Assembly: GCA_910584595.1 (NCBI GenBank)
Contig: CAJUBQ010000090.1
Coordinates: 1-18,884 of the forward strand
Direction: 5' to 3'
DNA length: 18,884 nt
From: an uncultured Eubacterium sp.
GTDB lineage: Bacteria > Bacillota > Clostridia > Lachnospirales > Lachnospiraceae
Shown here one piece after another: positions 1 to 6,673 of this stretch (position 1 is its first letter; each line of letters starts with the position of its first letter). Position numbers and translations under genes: made by a program. The notes beneath the pieces are model-generated. The model worked only from the letters and a program-made list of their open reading frames with translations, ran no database searches and was not told where the DNA came from.

Positions 1-198
1 CTCGAAACACAGGCGGCGAAGCCGTAGCGGCGCCTTTAGCTGCTGGCGTTAAGCCGGGGCGAATTAGGCGCCGCGTCCGTCCGGCGCCACAACTTAAATG
101 CAGAATGCTTAGGGATTCTTACGTTCTGGAAACCGGAACAATGAGACAGGGCCGATTCCCTCATCCGGCGTTCGCATAGCCAGTACGCAACACTTTTT
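1..198 (-). repeat. GC-rich structured dispersed repeat, left copy (partial at window edge)
   Basis: No protein is encoded here. The segment is visibly richer in G+C than the rest of the window and full of potential hairpins, for example repeated GGCGCC blocks at about 28-37, 68-73 and 82-88, and a CCGG...CTCAT/ATGAG...CCGG pairing around 132-168. Positions 168-198 match 18803-18833 perfectly in inverted orientation (31 of 31 bases). Weaker similarity continues outward from about 167 down to about 110. The conserved end is therefore at 198, and the element runs leftward off the window on the minus strand. The function is unknown. It could be a non-autonomous mobile element or a structured RNA. 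Confidence 0.6.
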
Positions 199-243
199 CT
201 AAATTGTTGCTTTGTTACTTGTCCACCCCCGTGATTAGTTACA

Positions 244-288
244 TACAGTTCCTAAGTTTGTTAGATTATTTATTTACAGCTCCTAACT
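244..288 (+). promoter_or_regulatory. Direct-repeat pair upstream of the -35 box
   Basis: Two 14-base direct repeats, TACAGTTCCTAAGT at 244-257 and TACAGCTCCTAACT at 275-288, lie 31 bp apart, close to three helical turns, so both would face the same side of the DNA. The second ends one base before the -35 box of the promoter at 290-318. The ACAGTT core resembles the half-sites bound by LytTR-type response regulators (AgrA/ComE family), but those usually sit about 21 bp apart. The activator-site reading is inference. Confidence 0.35.
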
Positions 289-289
289 A

Positions 290-318
290 TTGACAAAGCA
301 GAAAAATAACAATATATT
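290..318 (+). promoter_or_regulatory. Sigma-A type promoter of the surface-protein gene
   Basis: A perfect -35 box TTGACA (290-295) is followed by a 17-bp spacer and a TATATT -10 box (313-318). This predicts a start of transcription near 325 and a leader of about 45 bases. The leader carries the ribosome binding site AAGGGGG at 356-362, eight bases before the TTG start at 371. Confidence 0.75.
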
Positions 319-370
319 TAGAAGGGGTAGTATCCTAAATTTTCCAAAATAAAATAAGGGGGTTATACAA

Positions 371-2926
371 TTGAAAAAACGAATTCTTTCAGTTACCTTA
401 GCGTTGTGCCTGTGCGTTTCTTCTCAGTCAGTGGCATATGCATTGCAGGAAGAAACTTCTCAGGAGGAACTTGCTAAGGGAGATCCGGCAGGAGAAAGTC
501 CTTCCGGGGAAGAGCTGCAGGGAGAGAATCCATCTGAAGGAGAGCCGGCAGGAGCAAATCCATCTGAGAAAGATCCGACAGAAGCAAATCCGTCTGAAGG
601 AGGGACGACAGAAGCAAATCCGTCTGAGAAAGATCCAACAGAAGCCAATCCATCTGAAGGGGAGCCGGCAGGGGGAGATTCCACGTCCGGAACGGTCACC
701 AATAATAGCGGGATCCCGACTCCGGCGCAAGTCTACGACGCAATGATCGCGTTGAAGGATCAGGATGAGTATAAGGAGGGAGCGGATTGGACTAATGAAG
801 TGCCTTATCCATCTCTAAAAGGAGATGATTACCATTGGAATGGTGGACCTCTTGACGGCGTGAATATCAGCGCTGTGGGCTGTGTTGCTTTTGCTTTTAG
901 ACTCAGCGATGAGGCGTTTGGCACTTTACCGGCCAGGATGTATGCAGCAGGTGGGTTTACATATGAGGATATTAAACCCGGAGATATTTTGCGGGTCAAT
1001 GGCGACGTCCATACCGTGATCGTGCTTGAGGTGACCGAGGCCGGCGTGATTGTTGCAGAGGGAAATATCAGCAGCGGAGATCATAAAGGCAAGGTTCACT
1101 GGGGACGTGGAATATCTAAGGAAGAGGTGATGAGTCAGACCAGTCATTATATTACCCGTTATACTGAAGGATATGTTTCACCGACGGATCCGGATGCCAA
1201 TACTTCTATTGGAAGCGGACCTCTGGACGGGGGACTTACCTGGAATCTGACGAAAGCCGGTATTATGACGATCTCCGGCAGCGGAGCGATGCCGGATTTT
1301 AGCAGTGAAAGCGAACAGCCGTGGAAAGATAACAGCGCAAAAATCCGAAAAGTTGTGATTGAGGAAGGTGTTACGAGTATTGGCGCCTGCGCCTTTTGGA
1401 ACAGTGGGGTTCTTAGTGCGGAGATTTCCTCAAGTGTGACAGCGATTGGAAACAGCGCTTTTCGCGGATCTTCGATGCTTGCCGTGACAATTCCCGGCAA
1501 TGTGAAAACGATCGGTGACAATGCTTTTCAGGCATGTTCAAATCTCAGATCGGCAGTTATTTCAGAAGGGGTGGAAACAATCTGTCAAAGCGCCTTTCAG
1601 GCTTGCAATGGTCTTACCTCGATAGCGTTACCTGCCAGTATTTCAGAAGTGGGCGCAGCAGCATTTTTCCAATGTCAGGAAATAACAAATGCGACATTTG
1701 CCGCAGGCAGCAAGCAGGTAAAGCTGGGTGATAATTTGTTTATGCAATGCTATAAGCTGATGAGTGTAACATTGCCTCAAAATATAGACCGTATTGGTGA
1801 TGGCATGTTTCAGAATTGCCTTTTTCTTACTAAAGTAGAAATTCCGAAAGGTGCACAAAGCATAGGAGCGAGTGCGTTTTCTTCCTGTAATGGATTGACA
1901 GAGCTTATTATTCCGGATAGTGTGACAACAATCGGTATAGCTGCATTTGCAAGTAGTGCGCTGAAAGATATCTACTATACCGGTACCGAAGATCAGTGGA
2001 ACAGCATACAAAAATTGGGAGATACGGCAGCGCAAGTGTCAAAAATAAATGTACATTACAATTACAGTCCAACTACTCCGCCAGATACGGATAATGGCGA
2101 TGATAACAATAGTGGCGACAGCTCCGGCAGCGGAGATAGTTCCGGTGGAAATAACAGCTCTGGAGGAAACAACAGCTCCGGAGGAAACAATAGTTCTGGC
2201 GGCAGTAACAGTTCCAGCGGGAGCAGTTCCGGCGGCAGTCATTATTTTGGCGGCAATTCCGGCAGCGGTAATTATTTCGGCGGCAATTCCGGCAGCAGCA
2301 ATAACTCTGCAAGCGGCGATAAAACCGAAGATAATGACAAACCACAAGAGGATGATAAAACAGAAAGCAATGTTGATTCTGAAATTCCAAAACCGGAAGA
2401 ACCTAAACCGGAAGAACCAAAGCCGGAAGAGCCAAAACCGGAGACATCCATTACCTGTAAGAAAACGACGTATAAGGTTGCATACGGAGCAAAGTCATTT
2501 AAAATCGATGTGACGTCTGAGGGCAAGCTGACTTTTACCAGTTCGAATCCGAAAGTTGCCACTGTGAATAAAAAAACGGGCAAGGTAACGATCAAAGGTA
2601 CCGGAGTTGTTACGATAACGATCAGGACCGGAGACGTATCTGAGAAGGTGACAGTAAAAGTAAGCCCAAAGAAGCAGTCGGTAGAGACAGTGAAGGATGC
2701 AACAGGCAAAAAGCTGACGGTGAAATGGACAAAGGATAAGATGGCGTCAGGGTATCAGGTTCAAATGAGCACAGATAAAAAATTTAAGAAAAATGTGAAA
2801 ACGAAGAAACTGACAGATACTTCCTATACGTTTAAAAAGCTAAAATCAGGCAAAAAGTATTATGTAAGGGTGCGCAGCTATAAGAAGTCAGGCAAACAGA
2901 CTTTGTATGGTACATGGAGCAGCTAA
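371..2926 (+). CDS. Secreted multidomain BspA-type leucine-rich-repeat surface protein
   Basis: This 851-residue protein starts at TTG, chosen because of the well-placed AAGGGGG eight bases upstream and the signal peptide that follows (about residues 1-25, basic start, hydrophobic core, cleavage near AYA-LQ). In order it has: an acidic Pro/Ser/Glu-rich stretch with ten-residue repeats (52-101); a domain resembling NlpC/P60 or CHAP cysteine hydrolases, with Cys171 in AVGCVAFAF, His214 in GDVHTVIV and a possible third residue in AEGN (230-232); BspA-type leucine-rich repeats of about 23 residues (290-555); a Ser/Gly/Asn-rich linker (576-647); a PKPEE spacer (673-690); a Big2 immunoglobulin-like domain (695-763); and an Fn3 domain (770-851). 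There is no LPXTG or SLH anchor, so attachment is unclear. The likely role is adhesion or cell-wall interaction outside the cell. Hydrolase activity of the Cys/His domain is inferred from residue pattern only. Confidence 0.85.
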   Translation: MKKRILSVTLALCLCVSSQSVAYALQEETSQEELAKGDPAGESPSGEELQGENPSEGEPAGANPSEKDPTEANPSEGGTTEANPSEKDPTEANPSEGEPAGGDSTSGTVTNNSGIPTPAQVYDAMIALKDQDEYKEGADWTNEVPYPSLKGDDYHWNGGPLDGVNISAVGCVAFAFRLSDEAFGTLPARMYAAGGFTYEDIKPGDILRVNGDVHTVIVLEVTEAGVIVAEGNISSGDHKGKVHWGRGISKEEVMSQTSHYITRYTEGYVSPTDPDANTSIGSGPLDGGLTWNLTKAGIMTISGSGAMPDFSSESEQPWKDNSAKIRKVVIEEGVTSIGACAFWNSGVLSAEISSSVTAIGNSAFRGSSMLAVTIPGNVKTIGDNAFQACSNLRSAVISEGVETICQSAFQACNGLTSIALPASISEVGAAAFFQCQEITNATFAAGSKQVKLGDNLFMQCYKLMSVTLPQNIDRIGDGMFQNCLFLTKVEIPKGAQSIGASAFSSCNGLTELIIPDSVTTIGIAAFASSALKDIYYTGTEDQWNSIQKLGDTAAQVSKINVHYNYSPTTPPDTDNGDDNNSGDSSGSGDSSGGNNSSGGNNSSGGNNSSGGSNSSSGSSSGGSHYFGGNSGSGNYFGGNSGSSNNSASGDKTEDNDKPQEDDKTESNVDSEIPKPEEPKPEEPKPEEPKPETSITCKKTTYKVAYGAKSFKIDVTSEGKLTFTSSNPKVATVNKKTGKVTIKGTGVVTITIRTGDVSEKVTVKVSPKKQSVETVKDATGKKLTVKWTKDKMASGYQVQMSTDKKFKKNVKTKKLTDTSYTFKKLKSGKKYYVRVRSYKKSGKQTLYGTWSS
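524..673 (+). repeat. Five in-frame 30-bp repeats encoding an acidic spacer
   Basis: Five consecutive 30-bp units encode ten-residue repeats of the form (A/E)NPSE(G/K)(E/D/G)(P/T)(A/T)(G/E), residues 52-101 of the surface protein. Units 2 and 4 encode identical peptides, as do units 1 and 5 apart from the first residue. A looser version begins slightly upstream. The region is likely an extended flexible spacer between the signal peptide and the cysteine-hydrolase-like domain. Such arrays commonly vary in copy number between strains. Confidence 0.8.
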
Positions 2927-2988
2927 GCAGATATTTGGCAACATGCTAAGTTCTGTAAGAAGAACGGAACAGTTATTTTAAAAGAAAT

Positions 2989-3020
2989 ACCGTCCGGTTA
3001 AACGCCGGGCGGTGTTTTTT
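2989..3020 (+). terminator. Rho-independent terminator after the surface-protein gene
   Basis: ACCGTCCGG pairs with CCGGGCGGT (one G-T pair) around a short loop and is followed by GTTTTTT. It lies 63 bases after the stop codon at 2924-2926. This makes the surface-protein gene a single-gene transcript. Confidence 0.85.
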
Positions 3021-3024
3021 GCGT

Positions 3025-3200
3025 TGTAACAGTTCCGATAACCCATACGTTTGAAATTGTATTGTAACAGTTCAGGCAGGTCTGCGCGTTAACCGCGCTG
3101 ACCGTATGAAAACGTGGTAGTTTATATCATCCGGCCCATCGCGCAGCGATTTCCAATGGCCGGATGCGTAACAGTTCAATGGGTTATCTGAACTGTTACA
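3025..3200 (+). repeat. Palindromic intergenic element, copy A (nested, 176 bp)
   Basis: The ends are 22-bp inverted repeats at 3025-3046 and 3179-3200 that differ at one position, each starting TGTAACAGTTC and including GATAACCCAT. Inside lies a second TGTAACAGTTCAGGCAGGTC end (3063-3082), a GCGCG/CGCGC hairpin (3084-3098), an ATCGC/GCGAT hairpin (3138-3150) within a larger CATCCGGCC/GGCCGGATG stem, and another GTAACAGTTCA at 3168-3178. The segment 3064-3199 aligns with the reverse complement of 15698-15807. No open frame is supported. It begins just after the terminator and ends six bases before the next promoter, so it is confined to the intergenic gap. Confidence 0.8.
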
Positions 3201-3205
3201 TTGTA

Positions 3206-3234
3206 TTGAAAATTTACACAAAAGACAGTAGTAT
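3206..3234 (+). promoter_or_regulatory. Probable promoter of the solute-binding/chemoreceptor operon
   Basis: TTGAAA (3206-3211), a 17-bp spacer and TAGTAT (3229-3234) fit a sigma-A promoter. Transcription would begin near 3241, leaving a leader of about 90 bases that contains a small CTGTT-AGA-AACAG hairpin (3286-3298) and the AGAGGAG ribosome binding site (3316-3322). Confidence 0.5.
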
Positions 3235-3330
3235 TTCGACACAAAATCTGTTATTCTATTACATAGGGATAAGTAAGAAAGGGAACTGTTAGAAACAGAA
3301 AAATAATAATGGGAAAGAGGAGAGCGGCGT

Positions 3331-4611
3331 ATGAAAAAGAGATTCGGATTTATACTGGCAATTTCTGTGCTTGCATCCGCTTATCTTGCAGGATGCGGCA
3401 AAAAATCTGCAGATGAGATGCAGAAAACAGATGATGCCAGCCAAACAGAGACAGACAGCGAAGGTGGAGAAACAACCGGCACTGACAGTGGAAATGTAAA
3501 TCTGCGGTTCTGGTGTGACGAGGATGAGATGGCGCTGTTTCAGGAGCAGATCGATGCGTTTGTAAGCGATCATAAGAGTGAAGTAACCATGAAAGTGGAA
3601 TGTGAACCGATTGCGGCATCTGAATGCAAGGATGTGCTTTTAGCGGATGTAAATAATGGTGCGGATGTATTTTGCCTGCCGGATGACCAGCTGCTGACAA
3701 TGGTATCGTCGGGAGTATTAGAAGAGATTACGAATGCGGATACGATTGCGGCTGCGAATTTGGAAGGAGCGGTGGAAGCGGCTTCAGTGGATGGGAAGAT
3801 GTACGCGTATCCGCTTACGGCTGACAATGGATATTTTTTGTATTATGATAAAGCATATTTTACCAAACAGGATGTGCAGACGCTGGATCGGATTTTGGAA
3901 ATCTGTGCGCAAAATGGTAAGAAATTTGCAATGGACTGGTCCAGCGGCTGGTATTTATATTCGTTTTTTGGAAATACGGGATTGACGCTTCAATTAAATG
4001 AAGATGGTCTGACGAATTTTTGTGACTGGAATCAGGCAGAAGGTGAGATTACGGGACTGGACGTTGCTAAGGGGATGCTTTCGATTGCCAGAAATCCGGG
4101 ATTTTTGAATACTCCGGCTGCGGCAGCGGCAGTAAAAGACGGCGCTGCCATTGCAGCGGTCAGCGGTGTATGGGATATTGCTACGGTGAAGCAGGCGTTT
4201 GGGGAAGATTATGGCGCATGTAAGATGCCGACGTATACGTGTGCCGGCAAACAGGTGCAGATGTCGTCTTTTACCGGGTATCGTCTGCTTGGGGTGAATG
4301 CTTATTCCAAACAGAAAGTCTGGGCGGAAAAGCTGGCGGAATATCTGTCCGGTGAGGAAAGCCAGAAATTACGTTTCGAGCGGGCAGAGCGGGGACCTTC
4401 GAATAAAAATGCTTCGGCTTCGGATGAGATTTCAAAAAACGCGGCAATATCAGCAGCGTTAGAGCAGGCAGAGTTTGGCGTCCTGCAAAAAGTCGGACAA
4501 AAGTACTGGGATCCAATTACAGAGTTTGGGAATACAATGGCTGCCGGCAATCCAAGCCGCATACCGCTGCAGGATTTGCTGGATCAGATGGTCGGAAAAA
4601 TTACGGAGTAG
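3331..4611 (+). CDS. Extracellular solute-binding lipoprotein, carbohydrate (MalE-like) type
   Basis: This 426-residue protein has a lipoprotein signal peptide with lipobox LAGC, placing the lipidated cysteine at residue 22, followed by an acidic Thr/Ser/Glu-rich linker to about residue 50. The mature part reads as a family-1 extracellular solute-binding protein (VNLRFWCDEDEM..., a Tyr-rich YAYPLTADNGYFLYYDKAYF region, and a C-terminal WAEKLAEYLSGEESQ segment), the fold used by maltose and oligosaccharide receptors. The length is normal for the family. No ABC permease or ATPase gene is adjacent. Instead the gene is followed after 28 bases by a chemoreceptor gene, so the protein may present a ligand to that receptor, as MalE does to Tar, or feed a transporter encoded elsewhere. 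The sugar specificity cannot be read from the sequence. The start is set by AGAGGAG at 3316-3322. Confidence 0.85.
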   Translation: MKKRFGFILAISVLASAYLAGCGKKSADEMQKTDDASQTETDSEGGETTGTDSGNVNLRFWCDEDEMALFQEQIDAFVSDHKSEVTMKVECEPIAASECKDVLLADVNNGADVFCLPDDQLLTMVSSGVLEEITNADTIAAANLEGAVEAASVDGKMYAYPLTADNGYFLYYDKAYFTKQDVQTLDRILEICAQNGKKFAMDWSSGWYLYSFFGNTGLTLQLNEDGLTNFCDWNQAEGEITGLDVAKGMLSIARNPGFLNTPAAAAAVKDGAAIAAVSGVWDIATVKQAFGEDYGACKMPTYTCAGKQVQMSSFTGYRLLGVNAYSKQKVWAEKLAEYLSGEESQKLRFERAERGPSNKNASASDEISKNAAISAALEQAEFGVLQKVGQKYWDPITEFGNTMAAGNPSRIPLQDLLDQMVGKITE

Positions 4612-4639
4612 AACGGGCAGGAATAGGAGGGACGCATAG

Positions 4640-6379
4640 ATGGATAAAAAACAAAAAAGGCGGGGAAGCATTAAGGTGCGAATCATGCTTCCGGTCTTGA
4701 TTCTTGGTATCGTAGCGATTGTTTCAAATGTTACCGCAATGTCTAATATCCAAAAGGTTAACAAAAATGCGGAACGGATTGCAGATCATTATATGACAAG
4801 CCTTACCGAACTAAGCTCTATCAAAGAACAGGTGCAGCAATTACATAATCTGGGACTGTCACATGCAGTGGCGATCAATTCTGCGAAAATGATTGAAACG
4901 GTCAATACCATTAAGCAAAATGAAGCAGCGCTGGCGGAAAGTCTGAAAAATTATGAAGCCTATCTGGATGAAGAGGATAAGCAGTTTTACCAGGAAATGA
5001 CGGCACAGTTCGAAGAGCTGACCCTGGCGCTGCGGCGGGTATGTGCATTTAGCGCTAACGTACAGAGATCTTTGGCAAATACGGCAGCGAGTACAGAAGT
5101 TGCGCCATGTGTAGAGAAAATTTTAAATGATATCAATGTCATTGAAGAACATGCAAAACAGGCTGCGCAGGATGCCAGAACACAGCTCGCAGATGTATAT
5201 ACGTTCAGCCGTATTACAAACAGTGTTACAATTATCATAAGTTTGCTTGCGATTTTATATGCAATATATAGTTCTAATCGTCATGTGCTTCACCCGATTG
5301 TAAAAGCAGAGCGTGAGCTGACAGACATTATTCAGGGAATCGATCATAAGCAGGGAGATTTGACGAGACGTGTCAGCATTTTGTCAAATGATGAAATTGC
5401 AGCCCTTTCAGATGGAATTAATATCTTTTTGGAAAAACTGCAAAACATTTTTCGGATTATCACAGACAATTCACAGAAGATGGATGCAGTTGTATCAGAG
5501 GTTATGGATAATGTAACAACTTCAAATAACAGCGTTTCTGAGATGTCAGCGCTGACTGAAGAATTGTCTGCCACGATGGAAGCAGTATCCAACAATGCAC
5601 AGACGATCAGTGAAAATGCAGAGTCAGTCAATGAAGAAGTCATCAGCATTGCAGAACGTACGAGTGAGATTAACGATTATTCCAAAAAGATGAAAGGACA
5701 TGCCGAGACGATGGCTGGTAAGGCGCGCAGCAATATGGAGACGACGAGCGTAAAGATCAGTGAAATATTAGCAGTGTTAAATCAGGCCATTGAGAACAGC
5801 AAAAGCGTAGATCAGGTCAATACCCTGACGAGCGATATTCTAAATGTAGCAAGCCAGACAAATCTGCTGGCGTTAAACGCTTCGATAGAAGCTGCCAGAG
5901 CAGGAGAAGCAGGAAAAGGGTTTGCTGTAGTTGCGGCAGAGATTAGTCAGCTGGCGGCGGCAACGAGAGAATCCGCAAACAATATTCAGCGTATTAATGT
6001 CATTGTGACAGAGGCAGTACGTAATCTGGCAGAACATGCAAAAAGTCTTGTCACTTATATGAATGAATCTATTCTCCCTGAATTTGAGGCATTTGTAGCC
6101 GCAGGGGATGAATATAAACAAAATGCTACTTATATAGAAGAAGTCATGCAGGAATTTGATGTAAAAACAGACACACTGAAAATATCGGTCGCTGAGATTG
6201 CAGAGTCGATTCATACGATCAGCGTTGCGATAGATGAAGGAGTAAGCGGCGTAAGCGGCACTGCTGAAAATATGCAGGTGCTTGTGGCAGATATGGACAG
6301 CATTAATGTGCAGATGAGTGAAAATAAAGGAATTGCTACAAAGCTAAAGCACGAGACAGAGATTTTCACCAAATTGTAA
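4640..6379 (+). CDS. Methyl-accepting chemotaxis protein (transmembrane chemoreceptor)
   Basis: This 579-residue receptor has a basic N-terminus, a first membrane helix (about 15-34), an extracellular helical sensor of about 160 residues consistent with a four-helix-bundle fold, a second membrane helix (about 195-213), a HAMP linker (about 214-270) and a long coiled-coil signalling domain. The signalling tip that contacts CheA and CheW is clear at about 402-432 (NLLALNASIEAARAGEAGKG, then FAVVAAEI). There is no CheR-tethering pentapeptide at the C-terminus. Ribosome binding site AGGAGG is at 4625-4630. The gene sits 28 bases after the solute-binding protein gene and is probably co-transcribed with it. 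A four-helix-bundle sensor is the type able to bind ligand-loaded periplasmic proteins, so the pair may form one sensing unit. No other chemotaxis or flagellar gene is in the window. Confidence 0.92.
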   Translation: MDKKQKRRGSIKVRIMLPVLILGIVAIVSNVTAMSNIQKVNKNAERIADHYMTSLTELSSIKEQVQQLHNLGLSHAVAINSAKMIETVNTIKQNEAALAESLKNYEAYLDEEDKQFYQEMTAQFEELTLALRRVCAFSANVQRSLANTAASTEVAPCVEKILNDINVIEEHAKQAAQDARTQLADVYTFSRITNSVTIIISLLAILYAIYSSNRHVLHPIVKAERELTDIIQGIDHKQGDLTRRVSILSNDEIAALSDGINIFLEKLQNIFRIITDNSQKMDAVVSEVMDNVTTSNNSVSEMSALTEELSATMEAVSNNAQTISENAESVNEEVISIAERTSEINDYSKKMKGHAETMAGKARSNMETTSVKISEILAVLNQAIENSKSVDQVNTLTSDILNVASQTNLLALNASIEAARAGEAGKGFAVVAAEISQLAAATRESANNIQRINVIVTEAVRNLAEHAKSLVTYMNESILPEFEAFVAAGDEYKQNATYIEEVMQEFDVKTDTLKISVAEIAESIHTISVAIDEGVSGVSGTAENMQVLVADMDSINVQMSENKGIATKLKHETEIFTKL

Positions 6380-6380
6380 A

Positions 6381-6511
6381 ATGTCATTACCTTCATGGAT
6401 TCCCGAACGACTCTGCACCTGGCGGAATGGTTTGCTGGCCGAAACATCCGGTCAGCAAAACCATTCCGCCAGGCGCAAAGTCTGACTATGAAAAGCGAAA
6501 GTTAATGACAT
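6381..6511. repeat. 131-bp imperfect palindrome (MITE-like or cruciform-forming)
   Basis: The element starts one base after the chemoreceptor stop codon. The outer arms are ATGTCATTACC (6381-6391) and GTTAATGACAT (6501-6511), one mismatch apart. The inner arms are CCTGGCGGAATGG... (6418-6440) and its near-exact complement (6450-6473, one mismatch and one bulged A), around a nine-base loop. The intermediate parts also align when one half is reverse-complemented (for example GACT-CTGCACCTGG against GACTTTGCGCCTGG). The whole element is thus one long inverted repeat. In RNA it would form a very stable hairpin and might protect or end the chemoreceptor transcript. No second copy is in the window. 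Confidence 0.7.
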
Positions 6512-6590
6512 GGGGGTGAACAGCAGTAAACGAACAGCAGAACAGGTGTTTCGCTGTAAGCGAATCGGCGAATTACAAAGGATGGGGGAT

Positions 6591-6627
6591 GCGCTTCAAA
6601 AGTGGATATATTTTGAAGCGCTTTCTT
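6591..6627 (+). terminator. Perfect 11-bp hairpin upstream of addB, terminator-like
   Basis: GCGCTTCAAAA (6591-6601) pairs perfectly with TTTTGAAGCGC (6611-6621) around a nine-base loop and is followed by TTTCTT. The U-tract is short and interrupted, so termination may be weak. It lies 47 bases before the addB start and could end read-through from the chemoreceptor operon or attenuate addB transcription. I see no convincing promoter between it and addB. Confidence 0.5.
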
Positions 6628-6673
6628 GCTGATAAGTATCAATGATTACGATATGATAGAAAAGGAGCAAATC

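Noticed and set aside
524..673. Possible CRISPR-like array from regularly spaced 30-bp units
   Set aside because: The units are contiguous with no unique spacers and lie in frame within a coding region, so they are a protein repeat.
2039..2709. Several long open frames on both strands opposite the Ser/Gly-rich and Big2 parts of the surface protein
   Set aside because: They are low-complexity shadows of the repetitive coding sequence, with no ribosome binding sites or recognisable domains.
6626..6673. Upstream ATG start for addB at 6626
   Set aside because: It has no ribosome binding site and lies next to the terminator-like hairpin. The ATG at 6674 has AAAGGAG and gives the typical AddB N-terminus with the Walker A motif at residue 8.
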